From Porphyromonas sp. (GTDB lineage Bacteria; Bacteroidota; Bacteroidia; Bacteroidales; Porphyromonadaceae), in contig JAUMWS010000005.1 in NCBI GenBank assembly GCA_030529525.1, positions 1 to 40,645 on the forward strand: a stretch of 40,645 nt of DNA. The letters run 5' to 3'. Below are positions 7,313 to 16,063 of this stretch, in pieces (the stretch's first letter is position 1; every line of letters begins with the position of its first letter). Made by a program: the position numbers and the translations under genes. Below the pieces are notes generated by a model, which made no database searches, had not been told where the DNA came from, and worked only from the letters and a program-made list of their open reading frames with translations.

Positions 7313-7346
7313 CCTTTTTACAAAATCAATTAAACCTGTAAAAAGG
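7313..7346. terminator. Hairpin between convergent tadA and the DUF5686 gene
   Basis: CCTTTTTACA (7313-7322) pairs perfectly with TGTAAAAAGG (7337-7346) across a 14-base loop. It lies 72 bases past the tadA stop and 180 bases past the stop of the convergent DUF5686 gene. There is no clear T-run after the stem, so termination is plausible rather than certain. It directly precedes the 21-bp repeats. Confidence 0.5.
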
Positions 7347-7353
7347 ACGTCCC

Positions 7354-7458
7354 AAACCCTAAAAGTTCTACAAGTCAAGGGCAGATTAGAGGAAATCAGG
7401 ATTTGATTTGCAACAATCAAAAGTTGGTTTCTACAACTTAAGCCCTGATTTAATCTTC
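7354..7458. repeat. Degenerate tandem 21-bp palindromic repeats, locus 1
   Basis: Five consecutive 21-bp units start at 7354, 7375, 7396, 7417 and 7438. Each is a variation on TCAAG-x-CTTGATTT followed by a variable A-ending spacer, so the core is an imperfect palindrome. The units are diverged from each other but the period is exact. Between units 3-5 here and the three units at 13172-13234, roughly 70% of bases agree. The array lies between convergent genes. Confidence 0.6.
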
Positions 7459-7526
7459 TTATCGGGATTACTCAAAAATATAAACCCTTTAAGCTCCTTC
7501 AATATACACGGAAAAGAGTTTTATCT

Positions 7527-9953
7527 CTAAAACTCCCACTGAAGCTTCATTTTAAAGCCAAATTCTTGATAGCCCTTAAATCGGGATGGAGTGATCCGAT
7601 AATAAAAGTCGAAACGGAGAATGCGCAATATATTCTCCAATCCTACGCCACACTCTGCATACCACTTATGGGACATCGGTGTAGTTTCAGGTGGTGTGAT
7701 GAAAATTTCAGAAGAATATTTGGGATGATTTCTTCTACTGGTATTACCATACATAGCATTGAAAATCAAAACCTCTCTCATTTTCAACTCTTTTATAAGA
7801 GGAATCTTATTCAGCAGTAATCCCTTCATGTGATAGCTCATAAAGAGAGAGGCGTACTGGTCTGCAACGTACTCCAATGGACGCATCAGCTGGAAAGCGT
7901 GAGAGTATAACTCAAAAGAGGAGTTGGCAGGCGGAGAAAAAAGCATAGGGAAAGGTACATGATTCCAAATAATACCTCCTCCTATCTTATAGTCTATGTT
8001 GCCAAAGCGACCAATCCACAGATTTTGCTGCAAAGCTATTTCGGATCTGTTGTAATAATACTCCCCTCCCAGACGAGGGATAGCAGTCTCATGGCTGAAC
8101 AAAATCTCCGGAATATCCATAGAGATTCTCACCTTTTCAGGATTCTTTGATGCTCCCTCATACACCTTACTTCCCGGAGCATACTTCAGGTGAATGCCCA
8201 ACTTTACATCCTGAATGTGCGGAACGATCTCAAGCGTAGAGTCCGGCAATATCTTTAGATAGCGGTAAGTTCCGGTAGGTGTATCTTTCACCTTAGTCCA
8301 CTCTGCACGCAAAGAGAGACCTGAAAACCAATCTTTCCTGTATGTTACCTTGGCCGCATTGCGGTAAGATCTATTTGTCAGATATGAAGATCCTAAACTG
8401 TTTAGCAGGTTATCTTTACTGGAACTGGAGTATATCTGTCCCGGAGTATGCAGGTCCAGTTCGCTCGTAATCGTAATATCATGCTTGGGAAACTCGTTAA
8501 GATTGTACTTCTTGTCCGTAAAAGAGTACGACGATGAAACGGAATATTTAAACTGTTTGTCTTTGAAACCATAAGCGACAAAACCATCAAGAAAGAAATT
8601 AGAAAAGAGATAACCTGTGGTCTGCCCTCCAATTCGTAATCTCAACCCCTCTATCGCATTCGTCGAAACGAAGCTCGAAAGCGGGCCAAAATTGAATTTG
8701 CTCCCACCAAAAAGCGTTTCTTTCTGGTACCGTGTTCTCAAGTAATCCGAAGCAAAGGTGTCTATCGTTCCGAAGACAAATCTGTAAAATGGTATCTCCT
8801 TCATCTCATCCAAAAACGATTTAAGCCCCTCGTTTGTGGACAGAAGCCTGCGGTCTGCTGTGTAAGTACTATCAGCAGTTAAAGTATTTGTATTTGAGAG
8901 GTCGATGTACCGAGAGGGAGCTTTTACAACGAGAGAGTCCGGAGGATTCCAAGCATAGCTATCGTACATTCTATTATGGATACTATAGACTTTCAGCAAC
9001 CGGTGAAAAAGGGACATCTGAGAATACATATTCTCCGTTTTAGGCACGATAAGACCGTTATTTAGCTGCATATAGTCTATCTCTATCCGCAATTTCTCCA
9101 CAAAGTTCAAGTTGATATAGTCCGGGACTTGTAGCTCGCACCTCTCGATTGTAAAGTCTTTGGATGTATTGACTATCACACTCCCCGTGAAATTGAAAGC
9201 TTGTGGAGTAAAAGGATAAAAGCTCAAAACTCTAAGGCTATCTCCTTGTTCATTCAGCAAAGAATCGGTAATGTAGTACTTGTAAGCCTTAGTGCCTTTT
9301 GAGCCTATGGGGGAAACAAATCTGTTATTCAAGAGCTTTATGTAGGATCCATGAATATCCACGTCCGGGAACATCTCGTCCAAACTCTTGGTCATGGTAC
9401 CATCATCTATATCCTGATCTACCCCAAGTGTATTTCTGTACAGCACCACCTCGTTTTTCTTTGACTTCCTGAAGTCTACTCCGACCGCTGTCACGGATTC
9501 TCTAACGGACAAAGGTAAAATATGAGAGTTATCAAAAACAGAGCTTTCGACATACTTCTGAAAAAAAGGAAGCGCCTTATTCATCAGCTTATTATTCAGA
9601 TTAAAGTTGGATAAGCAGAGAGTAAGATTCTCGTATCTCTTTGTGGAGTATAGTCGGATAGAGTCGTCCAGAAGAAGAAGCCTCTGTTTGTGTCTGCTTT
9701 GAATACTGTCCAACAGAACGACTGCAGGATTATCCTTTGCCTTATACTTCCCTCTTTTTGCTGTTACTATAACATCCGGCGTCTTCCAAACGCCCGCCCT
9801 TCCGTGTATGATAGAGATCGTATCCGCTAAGCAAAAAGCTTCCTCCCTATCTTTATGAAGATAAGAAGAGCTTGCAACTGCTTTTTCCGGCATTAGTCCG
9901 AGAATTAAACAAATACTGAAAAGCAATAAATATGTTATTCTGTTATAACTCAT
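7527..9953 (-). CDS. DUF5686 family outer-membrane protein
   Basis: This is an 808-residue protein of the DUF5686 family, widespread in Bacteroidetes and usually predicted to be an outer-membrane beta-barrel of unknown role. A signal peptide spans about residues 1-27, with cleavage expected around AVA-SSS. The N-terminal two fifths are periplasmic-looking. The rest alternates amphipathic strands rich in aromatic residues and ends in KLQWEF, the terminal Phe typical of outer-membrane barrels. Many family members have an N-terminal carboxypeptidase-regulatory-like domain; here that region is short and not clearly recognisable. The gene stands alone and is convergent with tadA. A TATTTTTG box lies 8 bases upstream of the ATG, too close to be a convincing promoter for this start. 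Confidence 0.85.
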   Translation of the reverse strand: MSYNRITYLLLFSICLILGLMPEKAVASSSYLHKDREEAFCLADTISIIHGRAGVWKTPDVIVTAKRGKYKAKDNPAVVLLDSIQSRHKQRLLLLDDSIRLYSTKRYENLTLCLSNFNLNNKLMNKALPFFQKYVESSVFDNSHILPLSVRESVTAVGVDFRKSKKNEVVLYRNTLGVDQDIDDGTMTKSLDEMFPDVDIHGSYIKLLNNRFVSPIGSKGTKAYKYYITDSLLNEQGDSLRVLSFYPFTPQAFNFTGSVIVNTSKDFTIERCELQVPDYINLNFVEKLRIEIDYMQLNNGLIVPKTENMYSQMSLFHRLLKVYSIHNRMYDSYAWNPPDSLVVKAPSRYIDLSNTNTLTADSTYTADRRLLSTNEGLKSFLDEMKEIPFYRFVFGTIDTFASDYLRTRYQKETLFGGSKFNFGPLSSFVSTNAIEGLRLRIGGQTTGYLFSNFFLDGFVAYGFKDKQFKYSVSSSYSFTDKKYNLNEFPKHDITITSELDLHTPGQIYSSSSKDNLLNSLGSSYLTNRSYRNAAKVTYRKDWFSGLSLRAEWTKVKDTPTGTYRYLKILPDSTLEIVPHIQDVKLGIHLKYAPGSKVYEGASKNPEKVRISMDIPEILFSHETAIPRLGGEYYYNRSEIALQQNLWIGRFGNIDYKIGGGIIWNHVPFPMLFSPPANSSFELYSHAFQLMRPLEYVADQYASLFMSYHMKGLLLNKIPLIKELKMREVLIFNAMYGNTSRRNHPKYSSEIFITPPETTPMSHKWYAECGVGLENILRILRFDFYYRITPSRFKGYQEFGFKMKLQWEF

Positions 9954-10032
9954 TCGATTACAAAAATAGACTATTTATTTCTATTCTTTATGGTAAAGCG
10001 TTCCACTTTTTGCATATATTTTTATCTATATT

Positions 10033-10076
10033 ATCCTTTCAAGCCATAGAAATACCGACTGAAAGGATTATCTTTG
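10033..10076 (+). promoter_or_regulatory. Inverted repeat plus -7 box upstream of mdh
   Basis: TATCTTTG at 10069-10076 matches the Bacteroidetes -7 box and lies 67 bases before the mdh ATG. Directly abutting it is a perfect 9-bp inverted repeat, ATCCTTTCA (10033-10041) and TGAAAGGAT (10060-10068), with an 18-base spacer. No TTTG is found at the usual -33 distance. The repeat could be an operator covering the -33 position. Confidence 0.45.
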
Positions 10077-10143
10077 TGAGGGTGAAAAGAAAAAACACAC
10101 TCAAAGACTACACACATTAAACACTTATACAACTTTAACAATT

Positions 10144-11145
10144 ATGGCATTTTTGACACAAGACAAACTCGTGATTGTTGGTGCAGCCGGTATGATCGGT
10201 TCGAACATGGCACAAACAGCAGCTATGATGAAGCTTACTCCAAATCTCTGTCTTTTCGATCCTTTCGCTCTCGGACTAGAGGGAGTGGCAGAAGAGCTAA
10301 GGCATTGTGGCTTTGAAGGTATCAATATCACTTACACAACAGACGTTAAGGAAGCGTTTACCGGAGCCAAGTATATCGTATCTTCGGGCGGTGCTCCGAG
10401 AAAAGAGGGTATGACAAGAGAAGACCTTCTAAAGGGTAATGCTGAGATTGCGGCTCAGTTGGGTAAAGATATCAAGCAATACTGTCCGGATGTCAACCAT
10501 GTTGTTATCATATTCAATCCGGCAGACATTACAGGTCTTGTTACTCTTCTTCATTCAGGACTTAAGCCTACTCAAGTAACTACACTTGCAGGTCTTGACT
10601 CTACAAGACTTCAAAGCGAATTGGCTAAGCACTTTGGCATACTACAAAGCGAAATAACAAATCCACGTACCTATGGTGGTCATGGTGAGCAAATGGCAGT
10701 ATTTGCATCTACAGCAAAGGTTCAAGGAACACCTCTTACCGACCTGATCGGTACAGAAAAGCTTACAAATGAAGCGTGGGCAGCTCTAAGAGAGCGTGTA
10801 GTAAAGGGTGGAGCAAACATCATCAAGCTTCGTGGACGTTCTTCTTTCCAAAGCCCATCTTACGTCTCAATAGAGATGATTCGTGCCGCTATGGGCGGTG
10901 AAGCATTCCGTTGGCCTTCCGGTTGCTACGTTTCCACTCAAGGATTTGACCATATCATGATGGCTATGGAAACAGACATCACTAAAAATGGTGTTGTATA
11001 CAAAGAAACAAAAGGAACTCCTGAAGAGATGGCAGAATTGCAAAGCAGCTACAAACACTTGTGCGAGTTACGCGATCAGGTCATAGCGATGGGTATCCTT
11101 CCTACTCTTGATAAGTGGAACGAACTTAATCCAAACATCAAGTAA
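10144..11145 (+). CDS. mdh: Malate dehydrogenase
   Basis: This enzyme interconverts malate and oxaloacetate with NAD(H); in fermenting Bacteroidales it runs reductively towards fumarate and succinate. The 333-residue protein has the Rossmann motif VGAAGMIGSN at residues 12-21, the substrate-binding GGAPRKEGMTREDLL, NPADI, the Asp152/Arg155 pair in LDSTRLQ, and His180 in TYGGHGEQMA as the catalytic base. The mobile-loop Arg (GGAPRKEGM, after the family) favours malate over lactate. The gene is monocistronic: an inverted repeat and -7 box precede it and a strong terminator follows 36 bases after the stop. Confidence 0.93.
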   Translation: MAFLTQDKLVIVGAAGMIGSNMAQTAAMMKLTPNLCLFDPFALGLEGVAEELRHCGFEGINITYTTDVKEAFTGAKYIVSSGGAPRKEGMTREDLLKGNAEIAAQLGKDIKQYCPDVNHVVIIFNPADITGLVTLLHSGLKPTQVTTLAGLDSTRLQSELAKHFGILQSEITNPRTYGGHGEQMAVFASTAKVQGTPLTDLIGTEKLTNEAWAALRERVVKGGANIIKLRGRSSFQSPSYVSIEMIRAAMGGEAFRWPSGCYVSTQGFDHIMMAMETDITKNGVVYKETKGTPEEMAELQSSYKHLCELRDQVIAMGILPTLDKWNELNPNIK

Positions 11146-11181
11146 AAAGAGTAAGGAAGCCTCCAAAGAGAAAGCAAATAA

Positions 11182-11220
11182 GAAAACCCTTAGAGCGAAA
11201 AGCCCTAAGGGTTTTCTTTT
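11182..11220 (+). terminator. Terminator of mdh (bidirectional)
   Basis: GAAAACCCTTAG (11182-11193) pairs with CTAAGGGTTTTC (11205-11216), a perfect 12-bp stem with an 11-base loop, followed by TTTT. The stem also carries A/T tracts on the other side, so it may also stop the convergent GH3 transcript ending at 11275. Confidence 0.88.
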
Positions 11221-11274
11221 ATCCTAAAAATCAAAAAGATCTATTAGTCTATCCAATTGAAATATTTGGTTCCT

Positions 11275-12972
11275 CTATTGATTTTTCAGAGCATCAATAG
11301 AGACAGGCAATGTCCCTCGAAAAGGGATAACCCCCGTTATGGCATCTGCCATAGCTCTACAAGCCATGGCTGTATCTTCGTATCCTATGCAGATAACACT
11401 TGCTTTTTTGCACAATAAAGGTGTCGAATTGAGAAGATAAGGCGTTCCCATCACTGCGACAACCGTTTTTCTTTTAGAGACCAAGAGATCAAGAGCCTCC
11501 CTGTTTACGATGCTTTTACCGGAAAGAACCAATAGAACGATTTCGTTTTCCGAAGCTTCGCTTGCTATTTTGCTTATCATCTGTAAAGCATCACCTTTGG
11601 ACAAGAGAACTTTCTTTGAAATGATGCTCCGAGGGATGTATTGAAAAAATCTATTCATCAGGCTCTCTTCTCCCTCCACTACTAAAACCAACTTTTTTCT
11701 ATCGGTCGGTCTTATCGGCAGACTCCCATCATTCTTCACCAATGTCATACCAAGTGAGTGCATCTTTCGTGACAATGCCACAGCTTGTTGGCTATGTAAC
11801 CTCTTGAGAAGCCTGTTTGAAGGAAGGATTTTTCTATCCATACATCCCAAAGCTATCTTGAAAGCAAGTACTCGCCTACACCGTTCTTCCACGACAGAAC
11901 CAGCCACTTCTCTCCTCTTTACAGCATCCGATATGGTCTGAATATCGGTTATAGGGGTATTGCTACCTAATAAAATATCTGCGCCTGCTTTAAAAGCTTC
12001 AAGAGCTACATTTATATTCTTATTCTCTTTAGCCCCTTTCATTTCGAGAGCATCAGTAAACAGAAGTCCGTCAAACAAGAGCTCTTCTCTGAGCAATCTT
12101 GTAGATATATCTTTATTCAAACTTGCCGGAGCAGAAATTGAAGAGAGTGCTGGCACCAGAAGATGCCCCACCATCATACTACCCATACCCGCTCGGCTAT
12201 ATGCCTTGAAAGGCACAAGAGCAGTATCATCCAAAACTTCTCGGCTGGCAGATACCGTTGCCAATGCTTCATGAGAGTCTATATGCGTATCCCCATGCCC
12301 GGGAAAATGTTTGGCGCAAGAGAGCACTCCTTCTGCTTCCAAACCTTCAGAGTAAGCTATGCCCAAGCAAGCAACTTGGTGTGGATGCTCTCCAAAGCTT
12401 CTAACACCGATGACAGGGTTTGCGGGATTGGTATTTACATCCAAAACGGGAGCAAACATCACATGCACTCCCATCTGTTTGGCCTCTCCTGCAACCATCT
12501 TCCCATATTCTCTCATAAGCGTAGAGTCGTTCACGGCTCCAAGCAACATGCTCTTAGGATACCGAGTTGTCCCTTGCAGTCTCATAGCCAAACCCCATTC
12601 TCCATCAAAAGCCACCATCATGGGTGTTTTGGCTTTTTTACGCATTGTATTGGTCATGGAGAGTTGATGATAAGCGTTTCCTCCTCTAAAAAGGACACCT
12701 CCCAGCTTATTATCAATAAGGTCTTCCCATTTTTTTAGGGCATTCGGATCGGATGTAGGAACAACCATAGGCATCATACACTGGGCTATCTTCTCTTCCA
12801 AGCTCATCGTAGACATTATAGAGTCTGCCTGCCGATAATACTCCGAAGCATTATCCTCAAATAGCTTTAGAGGAAATCTCGTAGATTGAGCTTCAAGAGA
12901 AAAAGAGGAAAGATAAAAAACAGCCGCACCAAGTAAGAGATAAAATATCGAAGATCTTGTGATACCATTCAT
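11275..12972 (-). CDS. Glycoside hydrolase family 3, probable beta-N-acetylhexosaminidase
   Basis: This 565-residue secreted GH3 enzyme is probably a beta-N-acetylglucosaminidase acting on peptidoglycan fragments or glycans in the periplasm. A hydrophobic signal peptide covers about residues 8-29 (ends LEAQS). The NagZ-type signature KHFPGHG (221-227) followed by DSH (232-234) provides the His of the catalytic dyad, and Asp307 in FTDALEMKG is the expected nucleophile. A GH3 C-terminal domain follows to the end. It lacks the additional C-terminal beta-lactamase-like domain seen in some longer Bacteroidetes GH3 proteins. The gene stands alone, with a TACATTTG -7-like box 27 bases upstream of the start. 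Exact substrate is inferred. Confidence 0.88.
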   Translation of the reverse strand: MNGITRSSIFYLLLGAAVFYLSSFSLEAQSTRFPLKLFEDNASEYYRQADSIMSTMSLEEKIAQCMMPMVVPTSDPNALKKWEDLIDNKLGGVLFRGGNAYHQLSMTNTMRKKAKTPMMVAFDGEWGLAMRLQGTTRYPKSMLLGAVNDSTLMREYGKMVAGEAKQMGVHVMFAPVLDVNTNPANPVIGVRSFGEHPHQVACLGIAYSEGLEAEGVLSCAKHFPGHGDTHIDSHEALATVSASREVLDDTALVPFKAYSRAGMGSMMVGHLLVPALSSISAPASLNKDISTRLLREELLFDGLLFTDALEMKGAKENKNINVALEAFKAGADILLGSNTPITDIQTISDAVKRREVAGSVVEERCRRVLAFKIALGCMDRKILPSNRLLKRLHSQQAVALSRKMHSLGMTLVKNDGSLPIRPTDRKKLVLVVEGEESLMNRFFQYIPRSIISKKVLLSKGDALQMISKIASEASENEIVLLVLSGKSIVNREALDLLVSKRKTVVAVMGTPYLLNSTPLLCKKASVICIGYEDTAMACRAMADAITGVIPFRGTLPVSIDALKNQ

Positions 12973-13449
12973 AACGTATATTTATTTGTTCCGTGCTACA
13001 AATGTAGTAAGAAGAGCCGTATTACGACTCTTGCCCCTTTTTCTCCCCCAATCGAAAAGAACCACTCCGACCTGTTTATTTGACTTAATCTGTTCAAATA
13101 AAACTTTTAACGGCAATAGAAATAGCACTAAACCTTATCTATCATGCAAATCGACTGCTGCTTCGCGTCATTCAAGCTTTGATTGTCTGGAATCAAGGTT
13201 TGTTTTCCACAAATCAAGGCTTGATTTCGTTTTCTTACTATGTTTGTCCATAAATATATCCCCTATCAAACTATTTTTCAGACAAGTCTAAACAAAGAAA
13301 CAGAGCCAAAATCAGCTTAATAATAGCCCTGAATGAGAGGCAGAGAAAAGAGCCCGAAAAAAGATTTGGTTAGGTGGGAGAATTTACCTTTTTTTGTACC
13401 GAAAATATGAGTACCCGAGCGGAGATAATGCCATAGAGGGTAGCGCACA
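12973..13449. other. Intergenic region between GH3 gene and panD
   Basis: This region of nearly 480 bases between divergent genes contains a TACATTTG -7-like box facing the GH3 gene (minus strand, 12999-13006) and the 21-bp repeat array at 13172-13234. A TTTG at 13363-13366 with TACCTTTT (13386-13393) makes a possible plus-strand promoter for panD. No coding frame in it looks real and no RNA gene was recognised. The panC gene, often next to panD, is not here. Confidence 0.5.
13172..13234. repeat. Degenerate tandem 21-bp palindromic repeats, locus 2
   Basis: Three adjacent 21-bp units start at 13172, 13193 and 13214. They begin TCAAGCTTTGATT, TCAAGGTTTGTTT and TCAAGGCTTGATTT, the clearest copies of the palindromic core in the window. 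The preceding 21 bases (13151-13171) may be a worn fourth unit. They belong to the same family as the arrays at 7354 and 30935. Confidence 0.65.
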
Positions 13450-13467
13450 ATTGAATATCAAAGAAGG

Positions 13468-13818
13468 TACCTCACAGTCATACAGTCCCAGATACAACGG
13501 GTCCATGGTACCGAAGCCACTCTGGACTATGTAGGCAGTGTTACCATCGACGAAGATCTTCTGGATGCTTCGGGTATTTTGGTGGGAGAAAAAGTGCAAA
13601 TCGTAAATAACAACAACGGGGAGCGGATAGAGACTTACACCATACCCGGAGAGAGAGGCAGTGGCATTATTTGTCTCAATGGTGCTGCAGCTCGGAAGTT
13701 TATGGTAGGAGATATCGTCATCATCGTGGCATACGCCATGGTTACTCCGGAAGAGGCACGGACTTTGAAGCCGAATATCATATTCCCCGATACTGCCACA
13801 AATAAATTGGCTCAATAA
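13468..13818 (+). pseudogene. panD: Aspartate 1-decarboxylase PanD with degenerate N-terminus (no start codon)
   Basis: PanD makes beta-alanine from aspartate for pantothenate and CoA synthesis, and self-cleaves at Gly-Ser to form a pyruvoyl group. From about 13513 the reading frame is a textbook Pan[10 protein letters not shown] with the cleavage Ser, [28 protein letters not shown] and FPDTATN. Before that the frame still aligns (VIQSQIQRV against the usual VxKSKIHRV), but the conserved Lys and His of the active site are both Gln, and there is no ATG, GTG or TTG between the in-frame stop at 13441 and a TTG at 13579, which lies after the cleavage site. Either the gene is decaying, it starts unusually, or the sequence has an error here. 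The start I give (13468) is only the position aligned with Met1 of the family. It lies 37 bases before clpP. Confidence 0.7.
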
Positions 13819-13855
13819 TCTATCGGAGTCTATACATGAATAACAAACAACAGAT

Positions 13856-14566
13856 ATGAATAGTATGTACAACCCACAAGAGTTTCTCAAATATGCAACC
13901 AAGCATGTTGGGCTTTCTTCTCTCGGCGTAGAGCAGTATATAGGACACCTGAACACAAGGGCGGAAGGTGGTTACATCAATCCCTCCATAATAGAAGAGC
14001 GCCAACTCAACATAGCTCAAATGGACGTATTTTCCCGCTTAATGATGGATAGAATAATCTTCCTCGGAAGCGGTATCAATGACTACGTAGCCAACGTTAT
14101 ACAGGCTCAACTCCTGTTTTTGGAAACAAGCGAACCGGGAAAAGATATATCCATATATATAAACTCCCCCGGAGGAAGTGTCTATGCCGGATATGGCATT
14201 TATGATACGATGCAGTACATCTCCTGCGATGTGAACACCATCTGTACCGGTATGGCTGCTTCCATGGCTGCAATAATATTGGTGGCAGGAGAGAAAGGCA
14301 AACGTATGGCTCTTCCCCACTCTCGTGTAATGATACACCAGCCTCTCGGTGGAATGCAAGGACAGGCATCCGACATGGAGATAGCTGCCAGAGAGATTTT
14401 GAAAGTTAAAAAAGAGCTTTACGCAATCATAGCAAAACACTCCGGAAAATCCATAGAGGAGGTAGAGCGAGATAGCGATAGAGACTACTGGATGGGCTCT
14501 AAAGAGGCATTGGAGTATGGGATGATAGATAGAGTCCTCGAGCGTAACGATAATAAGAATGCTTAA
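13856..14566 (+). CDS. clpP: ATP-dependent Clp protease proteolytic subunit ClpP
   Basis: ClpP forms the tetradecameric serine protease barrel that degrades proteins unfolded by ClpX. The 236-residue protein has Ser136 in TGMAASMAA and His161 in VMIHQPLGG, with the catalytic Asp in the region after ERDSDRDYWM. The INSPGGSVYAG loop is canonical. About 30 residues precede the usual core start, as is common in Bacteroidetes. Two ATGs (13856 and 13865) are possible starts and I kept the first. clpX follows after 11 bases. The trigger factor gene that often precedes clpP is absent; a damaged panD is there instead. Confidence 0.95.
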   Translation: MNSMYNPQEFLKYATKHVGLSSLGVEQYIGHLNTRAEGGYINPSIIEERQLNIAQMDVFSRLMMDRIIFLGSGINDYVANVIQAQLLFLETSEPGKDISIYINSPGGSVYAGYGIYDTMQYISCDVNTICTGMAASMAAIILVAGEKGKRMALPHSRVMIHQPLGGMQGQASDMEIAAREILKVKKELYAIIAKHSGKSIEEVERDSDRDYWMGSKEALEYGMIDRVLERNDNKNA

Positions 14567-14577
14567 CAGCTCGATAG

Positions 14578-15885
14578 ATGAGTAAGAAAAAGTCTGAGGA
14601 TAAAAATCAACAGGAGCAACGCTGTTCTTTTTGCGGTTTAGGACTGAATCAAGTCGATATTTTGGTTCCGGGCCCTGAAGGGTGTTTGTGCAACAGGTGT
14701 GCCTATGCTGTGCATGATGCTTTGGAAGAAGCGCTGAACCCGAACCACAACAAAAAGAAAAAAAGGAAGAGTATAGAGCTTCCCCCTTTGGAACAACTCC
14801 CTAAACCCAAAGACATAGTAGCCTATCTGGATAAATATGTTGTGGGACAGGATGATGCCAAGGTTACACTCGCCGTAGCCGTCTACAACCACTACAAGAG
14901 ATTGCAGTACAAGCATGCCGACCTTGCAGGAGATAAAGATTTGTCTTATCTCGCAGATAGTGATGTGGAGCTTGAAAAGAGCAATATCATGATGGTGGGA
15001 CCTACCGGAACGGGAAAAACTCTTCTGGCTCGGTCTATATCAAAACTTCTCCACGTTCCGTTTACGATAGTGGATGCCACGGTGTTTACTCAGGCCGGAT
15101 ATGTCGGAGAAGATGTAGAGAGCATCCTGTCTCGCCTGCTTCAAGCGGCAGACTACGACGTAGCTTCGGCAGAGAAAGGCATTGTCTTCATAGATGAAAT
15201 AGACAAAATTGCACGAAAAAGCGATAATCCGTCCATCACCAGAGATGTCAGCGGAGAAGGCGTACAGCAAAGCTTGCTTAAACTTCTTGAAGGAACGGAT
15301 GTTAATGTTCCGCCCGAAGGTGGACGGAAACACCCGGAACAGAAGATGGTTAAGATCAATACAAGTAATATTCTCTTCATCTGTGGCGGAGCATTCGACG
15401 GGATAGAAAAACGCATCGCCAAACGTCTAAACACGAAAGTGGTAGGCTATGGCGTGGACAATAAGCACAAAAATTTGAGAGAGTTGGATCTACTGAAGTA
15501 TCTGCTTCCTGCGGATCTTAAATCTTTTGGTCTTATCCCCGAAATTGTTGGTCGTGTTCCGGTTCTCACTTATCTTCTTCCTCTGGACAGGAAGACGCTG
15601 AGAATGATTCTGACCGAACCGAAAAATGCCATCTCCAAGCAGTACAAACTGCTTATGAAAATGGATGGCATAGATCTGGATATATCGGAAGAGGTGTACG
15701 ACTTTATCGTGGATGTTGCCCTGCAATACAAGCTCGGAGCAAGAGGTCTGCGTGGTGTATTTGAAAGATTGATGAGGGAAGCAATGTTCAATATGCCTTC
15801 GAGTAAGGATAAAACATTGCTTATAGACTTGAAATACGCTAAAGAACATATTGATCTGACCGAATTCAAAGAAGGCTATTTGTAG
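14578..15885 (+). CDS. clpX: ATP-dependent Clp protease ATP-binding subunit ClpX
   Basis: ClpX is the hexameric AAA+ unfoldase that feeds substrates to ClpP. The 435-residue protein begins with the four-cysteine zinc-binding dimerisation domain (Cys16, Cys19, Cys38, Cys41), followed by the AAA+ core: Walker A GPTGTGKT at about 141-148, Walker B VFIDEIDK at about 203-210, and the GYVGEDVES pore-loop region. The ClpP-contact loop is expected between the core subdomains. The length is normal. It is 11 bases downstream of clpP and certainly shares its transcript; the 178-base gap before recQ ends the operon, although no clear terminator hairpin was seen there. Confidence 0.96.
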   Translation: MSKKKSEDKNQQEQRCSFCGLGLNQVDILVPGPEGCLCNRCAYAVHDALEEALNPNHNKKKKRKSIELPPLEQLPKPKDIVAYLDKYVVGQDDAKVTLAVAVYNHYKRLQYKHADLAGDKDLSYLADSDVELEKSNIMMVGPTGTGKTLLARSISKLLHVPFTIVDATVFTQAGYVGEDVESILSRLLQAADYDVASAEKGIVFIDEIDKIARKSDNPSITRDVSGEGVQQSLLKLLEGTDVNVPPEGGRKHPEQKMVKINTSNILFICGGAFDGIEKRIAKRLNTKVVGYGVDNKHKNLRELDLLKYLLPADLKSFGLIPEIVGRVPVLTYLLPLDRKTLRMILTEPKNAISKQYKLLMKMDGIDLDISEEVYDFIVDVALQYKLGARGLRGVFERLMREAMFNMPSSKDKTLLIDLKYAKEHIDLTEFKEGYL

Positions 15886-16063
15886 AGACGTTTGCTATTT
15901 TCAAAGAAATATTGTGAGATGGTGTTGGTGTATTTGTTTTATTGCTATATTTAACTTCAAATAAGGGAAGTATCCTTCATATATTCCCTGATGAGAACCA
16001 CTCTAAAAATAGAGCGACAGTTTTATAACCATAGATACCAATACTACTTATTTATTATTTGTA

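Noticed and set aside
7354-7458. CRISPR array
   Set aside because: Units are only 21 bp, diverged from each other, with about 10 bp of variable sequence; no true repeats and spacers and no cas genes in the window.
9961-9968. TATTTTTG box as promoter of the DUF5686 gene
   Set aside because: It is only 8 bases from the ATG and has no TTTG at the right distance, so the transcript would be nearly leaderless.
13384-13956. 190-codon minus-strand frame across panD and the clpP start
   Set aside because: It overlaps two recognisable plus-strand genes and matches nothing known.
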